Part shown: positions 30,697 through 30,746 of the stretch, piece by piece
Layout: each line of letters starts with the position of its first letter
How positions within the stretch are numbered: position 1 is the stretch's first letter
Virus record (IMG/VR): IMGVR_UViG_3300046010_000908
Span: 1 to 30,746 of that record
DNA from: a virus
DNA: 30,746 nt
Reading direction: 5' to 3' (one strand)
Notes under the pieces: model-generated
Databases searched by the model: none
What the model was told of the DNA's origin: nothing
The model's input: only the letters and a program-made list of their open reading frames with translations
Position numbers and translations under genes: made by a program

Positions 30697-30746
30697 ATGA
30701 TATTTCATAAGCATCTACTAATAAACGCCAAAGTAAATAAACCAAT
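30697..30746 (+). CDS. Start of a gene, possibly a short SAM decarboxylase relative
   Basis: An ATG at 30697 follows AGGAGAAA and opens a frame to the window edge: MIFHKHLLINAKVNKP. This opening resembles that of short phage proteins related to S-adenosylmethionine decarboxylase, as I remember them. Sixteen residues are too few for a firm call. If right, it would join the two SAM-dependent enzymes upstream in one operon. Confidence 0.4.
   Translation, partial: MIFHKHLLINAKVNKP

Noticed and set aside
1-30746. tRNA genes, expected given the CmoA-like enzyme
   Set aside because: I looked for the TTCGA-type T-loop with paired arms in the gaps and found none; the hits were inside genes without a foldable cloverleaf.

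Overview
The window is part of the genome of a tailed double-stranded DNA phage with siphovirus (long, non-contractile tail) gene order. Nearly every gene is on the + strand, tightly packed, with many TAATG, ATGA and GTGA stop/start overlaps. Several genes resemble families I know from actinobacteriophages: the metallophosphoesterase, the DUF6378-like protein, the DUF5047-like tail hub, the early winged-helix protein with a YAGTSG motif, and the HNH and RusA-like nucleases. The moderate-to-low GC content and AT-ending codons, together with families common in aquatic phage metagenomes, suggest a phage of a low-GC aquatic actinobacterium. That host assignment is inference. I saw no tRNA, rRNA, CRISPR array, insertion sequence, integrase or lysogeny repressor. 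Terminase large subunit, portal and protease are not here and presumably lie to the left.

Layout. 1-1252: end of a capsid decoration protein and the major capsid protein, followed by a terminator. 1318-9600: an unusually large block of small beta-rich virion proteins, two tandem paralogues with an appendage-type domain, fibre-like repeat proteins, and two proteins built from a roughly 47-residue propeller-like repeat. The repeats number six in the first protein and six plus six in the second. This block sits between the capsid gene and the connector genes. 9600-11228: head-tail connector, head closure, HK97 gp10-like and tail terminator proteins. 11210-13116: a Com-like zinc-finger protein, an overlapping helical DNA-binding-like protein, a metallophosphoesterase and a DUF6378-like protein. 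13160-14296: an unrelated gene with its own candidate promoter. 14405-23747: tail module with a small acidic protein, two tail-tube paralogues, tail assembly chaperone with a probable +1 frameshift, tape measure, and distal tail, hub and fibre proteins. 23790-24858: lysis cassette (holin, CHAP-like endolysin, membrane-anchored coiled coil). 24864-30746: early module behind a promoter with a palindromic operator. It holds a Gam-like nuclease inhibitor, ERF annealase, regulators, a replication initiator with an iteron-like origin inside its own gene, a loader-like protein, HNH and RusA-like nucleases, a cytosine-5 DNA methyltransferase, a CmoA-like methyltransferase, and the start of a gene that may be a short SAM-decarboxylase relative.

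How the genes work together. The right-hand operon would protect and recombine the incoming DNA (Gam, ERF, RusA-like), initiate replication at the internal origin, and modify DNA and perhaps tRNA using SAM. The rest builds a decorated head joined to a tail of roughly 170 nm (scaled from tape-measure length), then lyses the cell. The observations most worth checking are the six-blade repeat proteins, the iteron cluster in the initiator gene, the Com-like gene overlapping its downstream neighbour, the +1 frameshift in the tail chaperone, and the cluster of SAM-dependent genes at the right end.
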